48,900 nt of DNA from Chloroherpetonaceae bacterium (GTDB lineage Bacteria; Bacteroidota; Chlorobiia; Chlorobiales; Thermochlorobacteraceae), in the NCBI GenBank assembly GCA_025055975.1, contig JANWWM010000016.1, positions 142,159-191,058 on the forward strand, written 5' to 3'. The position numbers and the translations under genes were made by a program. Numbering within the stretch: position 1 is the first letter of the stretch; every line of letters starts with the position of its first letter. Shown here piece after piece: positions 8,443-16,730 of the stretch. The notes below the pieces were generated by a model. That model saw only the letters and a list, made by a program, of their open reading frames with translations. It searched no databases and was not told the DNA's origin.

Positions 8443-9052
8443 GGCGTGGGTGCAAGAATGCTTGCAAATTCGCCCCGACTACTTCGAGCGACTGAAGAAA
8501 GACCAAAAGCCCGACTACCTGTGGATTGGGTGCGCCGATAGCCGCGTGCCCGCCGATAGAATCGTTGGCGCGGATCTCGGCGAGCTCTTCGTGCAACGCA
8601 ACATCGCCAACCTCGTCATTCACACCGACTTCAACATGATGAGCGTGCTCCAATACGCCGTCGAGGTTCTGAAAGTCAAGCACGTCATCGTTTGCGGGCA
8701 TTACAATTGCGGCGGCGTCAAAGCGGCGATGTCGCATCAAAACTTTGGCTTGATTAACAAGTGGCTACGGCACATCAAAGACATCTATCGTTTCTACAAG
8801 CACGAATTGATGACGATTCAAGACGAAACGGCGCGGCTCAATCGCCTCATTGAAATCAACGTCTACGAGCAACTTCGCAACATCTCCGAAACCACGATCG
8901 TCCAACGAATGTGGAAAACGCATCGCCAACCCTACTTGCACGGCTGGGTCTATGACTTGGAAACGGGCTACTTGAAACCTCTTTATCTGTTCACGCCCGA
9001 CACGGAAATCGAGGACATCTACCGCTACGACTTCGACGAGCTCAAAGGGTAA
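8345..9052 (+). CDS. Beta-class carbonic anhydrase
   Basis: The protein has 235 residues. It interconverts CO2 and bicarbonate in the cytoplasm. Zinc ligands are Cys63 (in GCADSRVPA), His119 and Cys122 (CGHYNCGG), with the catalytic Asp65-Arg67 dyad present. The length and the C-terminal [11 protein letters not shown] fit the bacterial Can type. It overlaps the SulP gene by 98 bases and is joined to the glycosylase gene by a TAATG stop/start overlap, so all three are likely on one transcript. Pairing of SulP transporter and carbonic anhydrase occurs in several bacterial groups and is generally taken as a bicarbonate uptake or pH-buffering unit. Confidence 0.95.
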   Translation: MNDLQTTVANPTLSPPSNDTGMDGYKKLLLANKAWVQECLQIRPDYFERLKKDQKPDYLWIGCADSRVPADRIVGADLGELFVQRNIANLVIHTDFNMMSVLQYAVEVLKVKHVIVCGHYNCGGVKAAMSHQNFGLINKWLRHIKDIYRFYKHELMTIQDETARLNRLIEINVYEQLRNISETTIVQRMWKTHRQPYLHGWVYDLETGYLKPLYLFTPDTEIEDIYRYDFDELKG

Positions 9053-9699
9053 TGTCCAAAAAGCTTCCGCCCTCTTTCTACGCTCAACCGACGCTCGTTT
9101 TGGCGCAAGCTTTGCTCGGAAAAATTTTGGTTCGCCGTTTGTCCTCGCCCAGCGGCGAACTTTTGCTTAAAGGCAAAATCGTCGAGACCGAAGCCTATCT
9201 CGCTCATCCGCGCTACGCCGACGAAGCCTGTCACGCCTATCGCGGCGTAACGGAGCGCAACAAGGCGATGTTTGGCGAGGCGGGCACGGCTTACGTGTAT
9301 TTCGCCTACGGCAATCACTTTATGCTCAATGTCGTTTCCGAGCCAAAAGGCGAAGCCGCCGCCGTTTTGATTCGCGCCCTCGAACCCCTCTCGCACATTG
9401 AGTTTTTGAAATCGCGTCGTGGCGACGTTCCGCTTGTCGAGCTTGCCAACGGTCCGGGCAAACTCACGCAAGCCTTTCAAATCGACCGCTCGCTGAACGC
9501 CATCAGTTTGCAAAGCGACGCGCTTTGGATTGAAGACGCGCCGCCCGTCGCGCCAAAATACATTGGCAACTCGACGCGCGTGGGCATCACGAAGGGAACG
9601 CATTTGCCGTGGCGATACTTTATCAAAGGCAATCCGTTTGTGTCCAAAGGCAAACCATCGGGAGCGGACGGAAAGAAAAGCAAACGTCAGACGCGATGA
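9052..9699 (+). CDS. AAG/MPG-type 3-methyladenine DNA glycosylase
   Basis: The protein has 215 residues and matches the AAG (MPG) monofunctional glycosylase family, which excises alkylated and deaminated purines. Visible signatures are LLGKILVRR, KIVETEAYL (the catalytic Glu lies in ETEAY, 45-49), GEAGTAYVYFAYGNHFMLNVV, which includes the intercalating Tyr region, and ANGPGKLTQAFQI. The C-terminal ~20 residues are basic. Its start overlaps the carbonic anhydrase stop (TAATG), so it is translated from the same message. The physiological link between the two is not obvious; it may simply be operon packing. Confidence 0.93.
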   Translation: MSKKLPPSFYAQPTLVLAQALLGKILVRRLSSPSGELLLKGKIVETEAYLAHPRYADEACHAYRGVTERNKAMFGEAGTAYVYFAYGNHFMLNVVSEPKGEAAAVLIRALEPLSHIEFLKSRRGDVPLVELANGPGKLTQAFQIDRSLNAISLQSDALWIEDAPPVAPKYIGNSTRVGITKGTHLPWRYFIKGNPFVSKGKPSGADGKKSKRQTR

Positions 9700-9752
9700 A
9701 AAATTCGCAAATCGAATCGTTAGCGTCGTGAGCCACATCAACGTGCGAACCC

Positions 9753-10709
9753 ATGCCCAAACTATTTTCTTCCGCAAGCAAGAAGTTTCTCAAACAAGCG
9801 TCAAAGCCTGAAAGCGCGCTCAACAAGTTTATTTGCGAGCATTGGTCATCTCTATTTCCTCATCTTACCTTCGTAGCAAGCGAATTTTCGCTCAAAGGAC
9901 ATGTAAGAAGCGTTGGCTCAAGCGGCAGGTTGGACATTTTAGCCTACAATCCCGCCTCCAAACGCTTCGTTATTTTTGAACTAAAACGGGACTACGACCG
10001 CAACATCGCCGAGCAAGTCGCTGATTATCGAGATTATATCGAGGAAAATTTCGCCGACGTGTATTTGCGCTCCCTGCAGCAATACGGCATACCTCTGCCC
10101 AAATTTCAAGAAATGGATTTCAAGCAAGTCGAGGTTGTCATCGTCGCCAAAAAATTTTCCCCGACGCATCTCGAGAAAATCAAGAAAAACAAAGAGCAGA
10201 ACGTCACGCTCATAAAGTATTTTTGGTTTGAAGACGATTTTATTTTCATTGACTACCTCAATAACGACCCCGACGAAGAGAAAATAGAATCCGTCGACAG
10301 CAAAAAAGTTCGCCTCGTGAAAGAAATCGTCAATCAAGACCCTGACCTATATGAAATCGACCGTTTCTTCAATCTCAAACAGGCGGGCAAAGAAGCGTTT
10401 TTAATCTTCTATAACTGGCTGAAATCGTTGGGCGAAGTCAGAATAGAGCCGAAACAGGTGCTTCTAAAAGTCTATTTCCAGAATCAAACTTTTTCTGCGA
10501 TTGGCTATGCGGGCAAAGTGGCGAGCAAACAAATTCTGCAAATCAACACGAACATCGACCTGACGGGCGTGGCGGGCTTGTTGGTCGAAGACAGGGTTCG
10601 ATCGGACGGGAGAAAGAAAGGCAGTCTTGCTTCTGAGCGCTACGAAGTCAGAATCCGCAACAAAGAGGAGATGAGAATTATGATTGACGCATTAAAGGCA
10701 AAGTTGTAG
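9753..10709 (+). CDS. DUF91-like PD-(D/E)xK nuclease with DUF5655-like C-terminus
   Basis: The protein has 318 residues. The N-terminal domain has a full nuclease motif: SSGRLD61ILAY, then FVIFE76LK78, then EQ88VADYRDYIEE, the D...ExK...Q arrangement of the DUF91/NucS/RecB-like group. The second half (about 205-318) contains IEPKQVLLKVYF, FSAIGYAGKVASKQILQI and a final strand-helix that resemble the DUF5655 domain found behind such nucleases. Base composition is more A+T-rich than the flanking genes, with many Lys, Asp and Ile codons, which suggests horizontal acquisition. Such proteins are often orphan defence-like or repair-like genes. The target is unknown and no methylase lies beside it. 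Confidence 0.75.
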   Translation: MPKLFSSASKKFLKQASKPESALNKFICEHWSSLFPHLTFVASEFSLKGHVRSVGSSGRLDILAYNPASKRFVIFELKRDYDRNIAEQVADYRDYIEENFADVYLRSLQQYGIPLPKFQEMDFKQVEVVIVAKKFSPTHLEKIKKNKEQNVTLIKYFWFEDDFIFIDYLNNDPDEEKIESVDSKKVRLVKEIVNQDPDLYEIDRFFNLKQAGKEAFLIFYNWLKSLGEVRIEPKQVLLKVYFQNQTFSAIGYAGKVASKQILQINTNIDLTGVAGLLVEDRVRSDGRKKGSLASERYEVRIRNKEEMRIMIDALKAKL

Positions 10710-10715
10710 GTCGCC

Positions 10716-11495
10716 ATGCGAAATCTCAAGCTGCTCATTGAATACGACGGCACGGACTACGCCGGCTGGCAACGCCAACCCCAAAATCCGCATCAGCGCG
10801 CCATTCAAGCCGAACTCGAAAAACTCTTCTCGCAACTTCTGCGCGAACCCGTTGAAATCACGGGCGCGGGCAGAACCGACGCGGGCGTGCACGCCGTCGG
10901 GCAAGTCGCCAATTTCATCACGAAAAACGATTCCTTTCCGCTTGAAAAATTGCGCTACGCCTGCTCTCGAATGCTTCCCAAAGGCATCGTCGTCAAGCGC
11001 GTCGAGGAAGCGCCTCTCGATTTCAACGCCCGATTCGACGCGCTTTCTCGAACGTATCGCTACTTCATCATCACCGAGCCATCGGCGATCAAACAGCGCT
11101 TTGCGACCTATGTCAATCCGCGCTTGTATGGCGTTCATCGCTTCGATGTCGACGCGATGCGCGAGGCGAGCGAAACGCTTTTGGGCGAACACGATTTCAC
11201 TTCATACTCCAAAGTCGGCGCGCGCAAACGCTCTCCGATTTGCGAGGTCAAGTCGGTTCGTTGGGTCGAGCGACGCGGTCAATTGATGTTTGAAATCGCG
11301 GCGGATCGCTTTCTGCACTCGATGGTGCGCCTAATCGTAGGAACGCTTTTGGAAGTCGGCGGAAAGAAACGAAGCGTCGCGGAATTTGCCGAAGTTTTGA
11401 AAGCAAGGAACGTGGATTGCGCGGGCGCGGTTGCGCCTCCCGAAGGGCTTTTCTTGTGGTCGGTTCAGTATCCGAACCCCAAAGAACACGCCTGA
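10716..11495 (+). CDS. truA: tRNA pseudouridine(38-40) synthase
   Basis: The protein has 259 residues. It isomerises uridines 38-40 of the tRNA anticodon arm. The catalytic Asp55 lies in AGRTDAGVHA. The N-terminus IEYDGTDYAGWQRQP and the later FTSYSK and FLHSMVRLIVGTLLEVG are TruA signatures. The start follows the nuclease stop by six bases. It is the last gene of the run before a promoter-containing gap. Confidence 0.96.
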   Translation: MRNLKLLIEYDGTDYAGWQRQPQNPHQRAIQAELEKLFSQLLREPVEITGAGRTDAGVHAVGQVANFITKNDSFPLEKLRYACSRMLPKGIVVKRVEEAPLDFNARFDALSRTYRYFIITEPSAIKQRFATYVNPRLYGVHRFDVDAMREASETLLGEHDFTSYSKVGARKRSPICEVKSVRWVERRGQLMFEIAADRFLHSMVRLIVGTLLEVGGKKRSVAEFAEVLKARNVDCAGAVAPPEGLFLWSVQYPNPKEHA

Positions 11496-11496
11496 C

Positions 11497-11526
11497 TTGT
11501 GAGATGACGCACAACTTCTATTTTTG
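11497..11526 (+). promoter_or_regulatory. Bacteroidota-type promoter before the response regulator
   Basis: TTG at 11497-11499, a 19-base spacer and TATTTTTG at 11519-11526 match the TTTG-N19-TAnnTTTG pattern known for Bacteroidota housekeeping promoters. The response-regulator ATG is about 50 bases downstream. Confidence 0.5.
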
Positions 11527-11576
11527 ACAAACGCTAATCTTTTTTCGTCTCGTCAATTTCATCGGTTCATCGCAGC

Positions 11577-11981
11577 ATGACGTCTCCACTTCGCATTCTC
11601 GCCGTCGACGACGACGTGATGATTTGCAATGTCTACAAAATGATTTTCGGCGAAGCGGGCTACGACCTCACCGTTGTCGAGAGCGGCAGACAAGCCAAAG
11701 AGATGCTCGCCGAAAGACGCTTCGATCTCGTCATCGCCGACTTCAATATGCCCGATATGGACGGCTTCAAGTTGCTTCAATTCGCGCGCGACCGTCGCTT
11801 GAAAACGCGATTCATCTTGGTTTCGGCTCACGTGACCAAAGGAATGGAACTTTCTTTTCAGCAACTTCGCGCCGAAGCCATCATTCGCAAACCTTTCAAC
11901 GTGAGCGATATGCTCGCCAAGGTCCGCGAAATCGCCAGCAAAGAGCCGTTTAATCCCTTCCAAACGACGAAGGGAACTTAG
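11577..11981 (+). CDS. Single-domain response regulator (CheY-like)
   Basis: The protein has 134 residues and consists of one receiver domain. The acidic pair is Asp11/Asp12, the phospho-acceptor is Asp55 in LVIADFNMPDMDG, the switch residue is Ser83 and the conserved Lys105 is in RKPF. No DNA-binding or enzymatic output domain follows, so it must act by protein contact or as a phosphorelay intermediate. There is no histidine kinase beside it. Its stop overlaps the convergent SDR stop by four bases. Confidence 0.93.
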   Translation: MTSPLRILAVDDDVMICNVYKMIFGEAGYDLTVVESGRQAKEMLAERRFDLVIADFNMPDMDGFKLLQFARDRRLKTRFILVSAHVTKGMELSFQQLRAEAIIRKPFNVSDMLAKVREIASKEPFNPFQTTKGT

Positions 11982-12697
11982 AGTTGATGGCTTTCGGGTT
12001 GCAAGACGAGTTCGCCCAAGACGAGATGGCTTGGCTGAACCGCGCTGAGCAACGCCATCTCCGCCGCTTGTTGAACCGTGAGCATTTTCTCGCGCTGAAC
12101 GCGCATCGTGATTTTGTCCCAAAACGACGTATCCACGCCGCCAAAGTGCAGAAGCGTTATCTTCACGCCGTCGCGCATCAAATCTTGCGTCATCGCCTTC
12201 GATAAGCCCGTAACGCCGTATTTCGACGCGGAATACCCCGACGACATTCGCATCACGGCTTTGCCCAAAATGCCCGGAATGTTGATGATGCACCCGCTCT
12301 TTTGCTTTGCCATCGCTTCCGCCGCGAACTTGGACGCATAGAACGTGCCTTTCAAATTCACGTCGATCATCTCGTCAAATTCCTCGACGGCGAGTTCAGT
12401 AATCGGTTTCAAATATCCAACGCCTGCGGCGTTCAAGAGAATGTCGATGCGTCCGAAGGTCTCAATCGTTTTGTCGATGAGAGCTTTGACCTCGTTTGCT
12501 TTCGTCACGTCGCACGGGAAGGCGAGCGCGTCCGCGTCGTGATAGTCCATCAATTCTTTGGCGAGCGCGTCCAGCTCGGATTTGGTTCGGCTCGCCAAGA
12601 CGAGTTTGGCGCCTTCGCGCGCAAAGAGCCGCGCCGATTCTCTGCCAATGCCGCGACTTGCACCCGTGATGACGGCGACCTTGTTTTGCAGTTTCAT
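11978..12697 (-). CDS. Short-chain dehydrogenase/reductase lacking the usual catalytic Ser
   Basis: The protein has 239 residues and is a classical SDR. The dinucleotide-binding TGASRGIG is at 11-18, followed by CDVT, the LNAAG structural motif and the Y155-x3-K159 catalytic pair (YSASK). The residue 13 before Tyr155, normally the catalytic serine, is Gly142 in IINIPGILGK. That may change the chemistry or make this a binding protein rather than a normal oxidoreductase. The substrate cannot be told. The gene starts at an ATG (12697) opposite the endonuclease gene and ends within the response regulator's stop. Confidence 0.88.
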   Translation of the reverse strand: MKLQNKVAVITGASRGIGRESARLFAREGAKLVLASRTKSELDALAKELMDYHDADALAFPCDVTKANEVKALIDKTIETFGRIDILLNAAGVGYLKPITELAVEEFDEMIDVNLKGTFYASKFAAEAMAKQKSGCIINIPGILGKAVMRMSSGYSASKYGVTGLSKAMTQDLMRDGVKITLLHFGGVDTSFWDKITMRVQREKMLTVQQAAEMALLSAVQPSHLVLGELVLQPESHQL

Positions 12698-12777
12698 TGG
12701 AATTGTTTGAATGGATTTTGAATTACGAATCGCGCTTCATAACCGAAACCGTCTCGCAAGCGTTTCAACTCGCAACG

Positions 12778-13458
12778 ATGGGTCTCTCTCTGGCGCAAAT
12801 CGCAACGCGGCTCGAAAAAATTTACGGCGTTCCGCGTCGGGTCAAGCAAGAGGCGCAAGGCGCGGTTCCTTTTCAACCCGACCTGCTTGATGAACTCGTC
12901 GGCACGATTCTCTCGCAAAACACGAGCGACGCAAATTCCTCTCGCGCCTTTCAGTCGCTCAAAAAAACGTTTCCGACTTGGCGCGACGTCCTCAAGGCGC
13001 CGACGCGAAAACTCGCCAACGCCATCAAAGTCGGCGGTCTTTCAAACGTCAAAGCCAAGCGCATCAAGGCAATCCTCTCCGAACTCTTTGTTAAAACGGG
13101 CGCGCTCTCGCTCGCGCATCTCGACGCGATGACGACCGAAGACGCGATGACCTATCTGCGACGTTTCAAAGGCGTGGGATTCAAAACGGCGGCATGCGTG
13201 ATGATGTTCGGTCTTGGGAGAGACATCTGCCCCGTCGATACGCACATTCATCGCATTCTCAACCGCTTGGGCTTGATGAAAACGAAAAACGCCGACGAGA
13301 CCTTTCGTCAACTTCAACCTTTGCTTCCGAAAGGCAAAGCCTATTCGCTTCACGTCAATTTGATTCGGCACGGCAAGCGCGTTTGCAAAGCGCAAAAGCC
13401 CAACTGCCTCGCCTGCGTCTTCGCCGACGATTGCGCCTTCGCTCAACGGTTTCGCTAA
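12778..13458 (+). CDS. Endonuclease III-like HhH-GPD DNA glycosylase with Fe-S cluster
   Basis: The protein has 226 residues. The helix-hairpin-helix FKGVGFKTAACV supplies the catalytic Lys136, and PVDTHIHRILNRLG supplies the catalytic Asp154, as in bifunctional endonuclease III. The C-terminus has a C-x6-C-x2-C-x5-C cluster (CKAQKPNCLACVFADDC) that binds [4Fe-4S]. It removes oxidised pyrimidines or related bases in base excision repair. I use the ATG at 12778; the frame extends upstream to a TTG at 12697, but those 27 residues match nothing conserved. An Nth-like or a MutY-less UV-endonuclease-like subgroup cannot be distinguished here. Confidence 0.9.
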   Translation: MGLSLAQIATRLEKIYGVPRRVKQEAQGAVPFQPDLLDELVGTILSQNTSDANSSRAFQSLKKTFPTWRDVLKAPTRKLANAIKVGGLSNVKAKRIKAILSELFVKTGALSLAHLDAMTTEDAMTYLRRFKGVGFKTAACVMMFGLGRDICPVDTHIHRILNRLGLMKTKNADETFRQLQPLLPKGKAYSLHVNLIRHGKRVCKAQKPNCLACVFADDCAFAQRFR

Positions 13459-13646
13459 ACTCTGTCCAAAAAATTTTTCAGCGCGAACACGTGGCGTTTG
13501 CGAAATCGGACGGGACTTTCAAACGGCTCTTTGAGCGTGTCGAGGCTTGGGTTGCGTCGAAACTCTTGAACGAAATCCATCAAATAGACCATTCGGTTTT
13601 TCTCGTCGGCGAGCGTTTTGCGCTTGGTTTCAGCGAGCGTCATCAA
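13455..13646 (-). CDS. Small protein downstream of the DUF6036-type gene
   Basis: The protein has 63 residues and is charged and helical, with MVYLMDFVQEFRRNP in the middle and a basic C-terminus. The start lies 17 bases inside the 3' end of the upstream gene, so the two are translationally coupled. Genes for DUF6036 nucleotidyltransferase-like proteins are often followed by a small partner of this type, which would fit a toxin-antitoxin-like pair. That is inference. It converges on the endonuclease gene and overlaps its stop by four bases. Confidence 0.6.
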   Translation of the reverse strand: MMTLAETKRKTLADEKNRMVYLMDFVQEFRRNPSLDTLKEPFESPVRFRKRHVFALKNFLDRV

Positions 13647-14139
13647 AAATCTCCTCGATGAAAAATCGCGTCGCGGGTTTGATTTGATTTTTCGGGTAAT
13701 GCTTCTCGACGATTTCGAAAACCTCGTTTGGCGATTTGAGATTCAGGCGTTTGATGAGAAAAAATCGCGTCATCCTTGTCGCTCGCGTCCAAGCGCGCCG
13801 CCAACGCTTTCGTCGCCAAAAGGCAATCGGCGCTCGGCGCGAAGACGGACAAGTCTTCCATTTCCAGAAGCGGCTCTTGGCGATGCGGAACGAGAAAGCC
13901 TTTGACGCGTCGTTTATCCAGTCCGCAGGCAAATTGAATTTTGCCGCTACGCGACTTGCCGCTTCTCTGATTTCGCTCGCGGGTTGAAAGACGGCGCCTA
14001 TGTCTTTCGTCGCGGGTCGAGCGTCAAACGCCAAGCGCATTACCGCTTCGCCATAGAGACGAATTTCTCCTTTCAAACCTTTCGCCTTCATTTCTTCGTT
14101 AAGCGCGCCGAGATAGGTTTGAATTTCGGCTTTCGTCAT
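13630..14139 (-). pseudogene. DUF6036/AbiEii-like nucleotidyltransferase with two compensating frameshifts
   Basis: The frame is open for 169 codons from the ATG at 14139. The first ~85 residues (IQTYLGALNEEMKAKGLKGEIRLYGEAVMRLAF) and the last ~40 (FLIKRLNLKSPNEVFEIVEKHYPKNQ) look like one DUF6036-type protein. Between them the frame turns into Arg/Trp-rich nonsense. The sensible middle (FLVPHRQEPLL, MEDLSVFAPSADCLLATKALAARLDASDKDDA) is in the next frame. One base appears lost near 13898-13904 and one gained in an A6 run at 13759-13764 (T6 on the coding strand). Either the gene is damaged or the assembly has two small errors. The family has a nucleotidyltransferase-like fold; function is inferred. 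Confidence 0.7.
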
Positions 14140-15265
14140 TTCTTCCAACAAATTCTTTCACGTTTTCGGCGATAAAAGCGATTTGCTCTTCGTCAAGCTC
14201 CGTGTGCATTGGCAGCGACAGCACGCGCTCGGCGACGCTTTCGGCGATGGGCAAAGAGCCTTTCGGATATCGCTCGTCTCTGAACGCCTTTTGCAGATGA
14301 AGCGGCATCGGATAATGCACGGATGTGGGTATGCCGCGCGCGCTCAAAAACTTTTGCAGTTCGTCGCGTCGACCCGCTTCGTCGAGCAAGATCGTGTATT
14401 GGTGAAAGATGTGCGTTCCGTTTGGGTCGCGGTATGGCGTTTGAAGATTGGCGTTGGCGAGATGCTTGTCGTAGAGGTCGGCGGCGGCTCGGCGGCGAGC
14501 GTTGAACTCGTCGAGATAGTTGAGTTTGACTTTGAGCACGGCGGCTTGAATCGAGTCCAAGCGCGAATTGACGCCCAAGAGTTCGTGCGAGTAACGAACC
14601 TTCGCGCCGTGTTGCGCGATCATTTTGAGTTTCCAGAAGAGTTCCTCGTCGTCGGTGAAGAGCGCGCCCGCGTCGCCAAACGCGCCGAGGTTTTTCGCGG
14701 GAAAGAAGCTCGTCGCGCTGACGCGCCCAAACGTGCCAACCTTCTTGCCCTTGTAGGTTGCGCCAAAGGATTGCGCGTTGTCTTCAATCACGTCAAGCCC
14801 GTTTTCGCAAGCGATTCGGGCGATGCGGTCGATCTCGGCGGCTTGTCCGTAAAGATGCACGGGCATAATGGCTTTTGTTTTCGGCGTAATCGCGTCCGCG
14901 AGCGCATCGGCGTTGAGATTGAACGTGCGCGGGTCGATGTCGACATAGCGCGGCGTCGCGCCCACGAGCAAGATGGCTTCGACGGTCGCCGCGAACGTGA
15001 AGGGCGTGGTGATGACCTCGTCGCCTCTGCCAACGCCAAGCGCCATCAACGCGATTTGAAGCGCGTCGGTGCCATTGGCGCACCCAATCGCAAAGCGGAT
15101 TCCGAGATATTTCGAGAGCGCGCATTCCAGCTCTCCAACGACGCTCCCATTGATGAAACTCGCCGTGGAAATGACCTTCTCCATCTCCGCGTCGATTTCA
15201 GGCTTCAAGCGCTCGTGAAGGCTAACGAGATCGACAAGTTGAATTTTCTTGGAAAGAGTCGTCAT
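14099..15265 (-). CDS. DegT/DnrJ/EryC1 sugar aminotransferase, WbpE-like
   Basis: The protein has 388 residues. It is a PLP-dependent aminotransferase acting on nucleotide-linked keto-sugars for surface polysaccharide. The PLP Lys191 lies in SFFPAKNLGAFGDAG. Asp162 and the following NAQSFGA bind the cofactor, and ANGTDALQIALMALGVG, DIDPRTFNL and GVNSRLDSIQAA are typical. The overall pattern resembles WbpE/WlbC, which aminates UDP-2-acetamido-3-oxo-glucuronate, but no other genes of that pathway are nearby. The last ~13 residues (Arg/Asn/Ser rich) overlap the next gene's start by 41 bases and are atypical, so the true end may be slightly different. Confidence 0.92.
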   Translation of the reverse strand: MTTLSKKIQLVDLVSLHERLKPEIDAEMEKVISTASFINGSVVGELECALSKYLGIRFAIGCANGTDALQIALMALGVGRGDEVITTPFTFAATVEAILLVGATPRYVDIDPRTFNLNADALADAITPKTKAIMPVHLYGQAAEIDRIARIACENGLDVIEDNAQSFGATYKGKKVGTFGRVSATSFFPAKNLGAFGDAGALFTDDEELFWKLKMIAQHGAKVRYSHELLGVNSRLDSIQAAVLKVKLNYLDEFNARRRAAADLYDKHLANANLQTPYRDPNGTHIFHQYTILLDEAGRRDELQKFLSARGIPTSVHYPMPLHLQKAFRDERYPKGSLPIAESVAERVLSLPMHTELDEEQIAFIAENVKEFVGRNDESRNSNLSRRA

Positions 15266-15397
15266 CGCTTCGTTTGAAAGTTCTGCGTCAAAAATTTTGC
15301 GGCGAAGTTACGGCGTTCAAGCTCAAAACTTAAACTCGCGCCGCTTGCGACGAAGACGAAGCGTTCTTACCTTTCGGAAAAGCGGAACGAAGCAACA

Positions 15398-15604
15398 ATG
15401 AAAAGACTGGCGATATTTCTTCTCGGCGCGATGTTTTTCGCGGGGTGCGCCACGAGCGGCGGACTCGGCAAACCTTCGCAACTGCGATGCTCTTGCGGTC
15501 TTCCGCTTGGACATTCAGGCGCGCACGCCTACAACATCAACGATTTCATCAAAGCCAAACAGGCGCAACGACCACCGCTCGAACAAAGCGCTCTCGGCAA
15601 CTAA
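15398..15604 (+). CDS. Small lipoprotein
   Basis: The protein has 68 residues. It has an N-terminal signal (MKRLAIFLLGAMFF) and a lipobox ending in Cys17 (FAGC), so it is probably a lipid-anchored envelope protein. The mature part has a CSCG pair and the phrase LGHSGAHAY, then a polar tail. I do not recognise the family. It precedes the MoxR gene in the same direction. Confidence 0.7.
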   Translation: MKRLAIFLLGAMFFAGCATSGGLGKPSQLRCSCGLPLGHSGAHAYNINDFIKAKQAQRPPLEQSALGN

Positions 15605-15656
15605 ATTCCGTCCGCCAACGCGCTCGAAACCGACCTTGTTCCAACCGCGCTCAAAC

Positions 15657-16640
15657 TTGACGACCGAACAAGAAATTCGCTCGCTTCTCGACAAAATTCC
15701 CGCGCTCAAAAAAGAAATTCAGAAGGTCATCGTTGGTCAAGACGAGGCGCTCGACGAACTGCTTGCCGCTTTCTTCGCGGGCGGGCACGCGCTTTTGGAG
15801 GGGGTTCCTGGGCTTGCGAAAACCTTGATGATTCGCTCGCTCGCCAACGCCGTCTCCCTTTCGTTTCGACGCATTCAATTCACGCCCGACCTTATGCCCG
15901 CCGACATTCTCGGCACGGAAGTCTTGGAAGAAGAGCGCGCCACGGGCAGGCGATTTTTCAAATTCAATCAAGGTCCGATTTTCGCCAACATCGTGCTCGC
16001 CGACGAAATCAATCGCGCTCCGCCCAAAACGCAATCCGCTTTGCTCGAAGCGATGCAAGAACGCTCCGTTACGCTGTCGGGGAAAACTTATTCGCTCGAA
16101 CAGCCTTTTTTCGTTTTGGCGACGCAAAACCCCATCGAGCAAGCGGGCACATACCCTTTGCCCGAAGCGCAACTCGATCGCTTCCTGCTTCATCTCAAAC
16201 TCGACTATCCGTCGGAAGAAGACGAGGCGCGGATTTTGGCGCAAACGACGGGCGCGGAAACGCCAGAACTTTCGCCCGTTTTGACCGCCGAAGAACTGCG
16301 CGCGATTCAACGCCTTGCGCGCGAAGTCGTCATCAGTTCCGACTTGCTCAATCTCGTCAATCGCCTTGTTCGAGAAACCAGACCGCAGACGACGAGCTTC
16401 GATTTCATTCGGCAAAACTTGGAATGGGGCGCGGGCACGAGAGCGGGACAAGCCTTGATTCTCGCGGCGAAAGCCTTTGCGCTCGCGCAGGGACGATTTT
16501 CCGTTCTGCCGAGCGACATTCGGCGAATGGCGTTGCCCGCGCTTCGTCATCGCGTCATTTTGAATTTCAAAGCTCAGGCGGAAAAATTGACGGCGGACGA
16601 CATCACGCGCGCATTGCTTTCGCGCTTTCGTTTGTCGTAG
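15657..16640 (+). CDS. MoxR-family AAA+ ATPase
   Basis: The protein has 327 residues when begun at the TTG at 15657. No ATG is available at the family's usual N-terminus; the upstream frame to 15507 is a shadow of the lipoprotein gene. The sequence from TEQEIRSLLDKIPALKKEIQKVIVGQDE onward fits MoxR. Walker A is GVPGLAKT (49-56), Walker B is IVLADEINRAPPKTQ, and FTPDLMPADILGTEV and NPIEQAGTYPLPEAQLDRF are diagnostic. MoxR ATPases act as chaperones that mature metal-containing or von Willebrand-type partner proteins. The usual partners (DUF58, VWA proteins) are not next to it. Confidence 0.92.
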   Translation: MTTEQEIRSLLDKIPALKKEIQKVIVGQDEALDELLAAFFAGGHALLEGVPGLAKTLMIRSLANAVSLSFRRIQFTPDLMPADILGTEVLEEERATGRRFFKFNQGPIFANIVLADEINRAPPKTQSALLEAMQERSVTLSGKTYSLEQPFFVLATQNPIEQAGTYPLPEAQLDRFLLHLKLDYPSEEDEARILAQTTGAETPELSPVLTAEELRAIQRLAREVVISSDLLNLVNRLVRETRPQTTSFDFIRQNLEWGAGTRAGQALILAAKAFALAQGRFSVLPSDIRRMALPALRHRVILNFKAQAEKLTADDITRALLSRFRLS

Positions 16641-16679
16641 CGGGCTGGCGACGCCTTGCGTCAACCCAAGTCGCGTTTC

Positions 16680-16709
16680 TTGCGCTTTGCCGCGAAAGTG
16701 ATATATTCA
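16680..16709 (+). promoter_or_regulatory. Possible promoter for tRNA-Ser
   Basis: TTG at 16680-16682 is followed after 19 bases by TATATTCA, ending 21 bases before the tRNA. The spacing equals that of two other promoter candidates, but the -7 element is only a partial match. Confidence 0.4.
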
Positions 16710-16730
16710 CGCCTCTGATTTTGACCGTTT

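Noticed and set aside
15507..15656. 50-residue N-terminal extension of the MoxR gene
   Set aside because: It overlaps the lipoprotein gene, is Pro/Thr/Arg-rich without conservation, and MoxR homologues begin at about the TTG at 15657.
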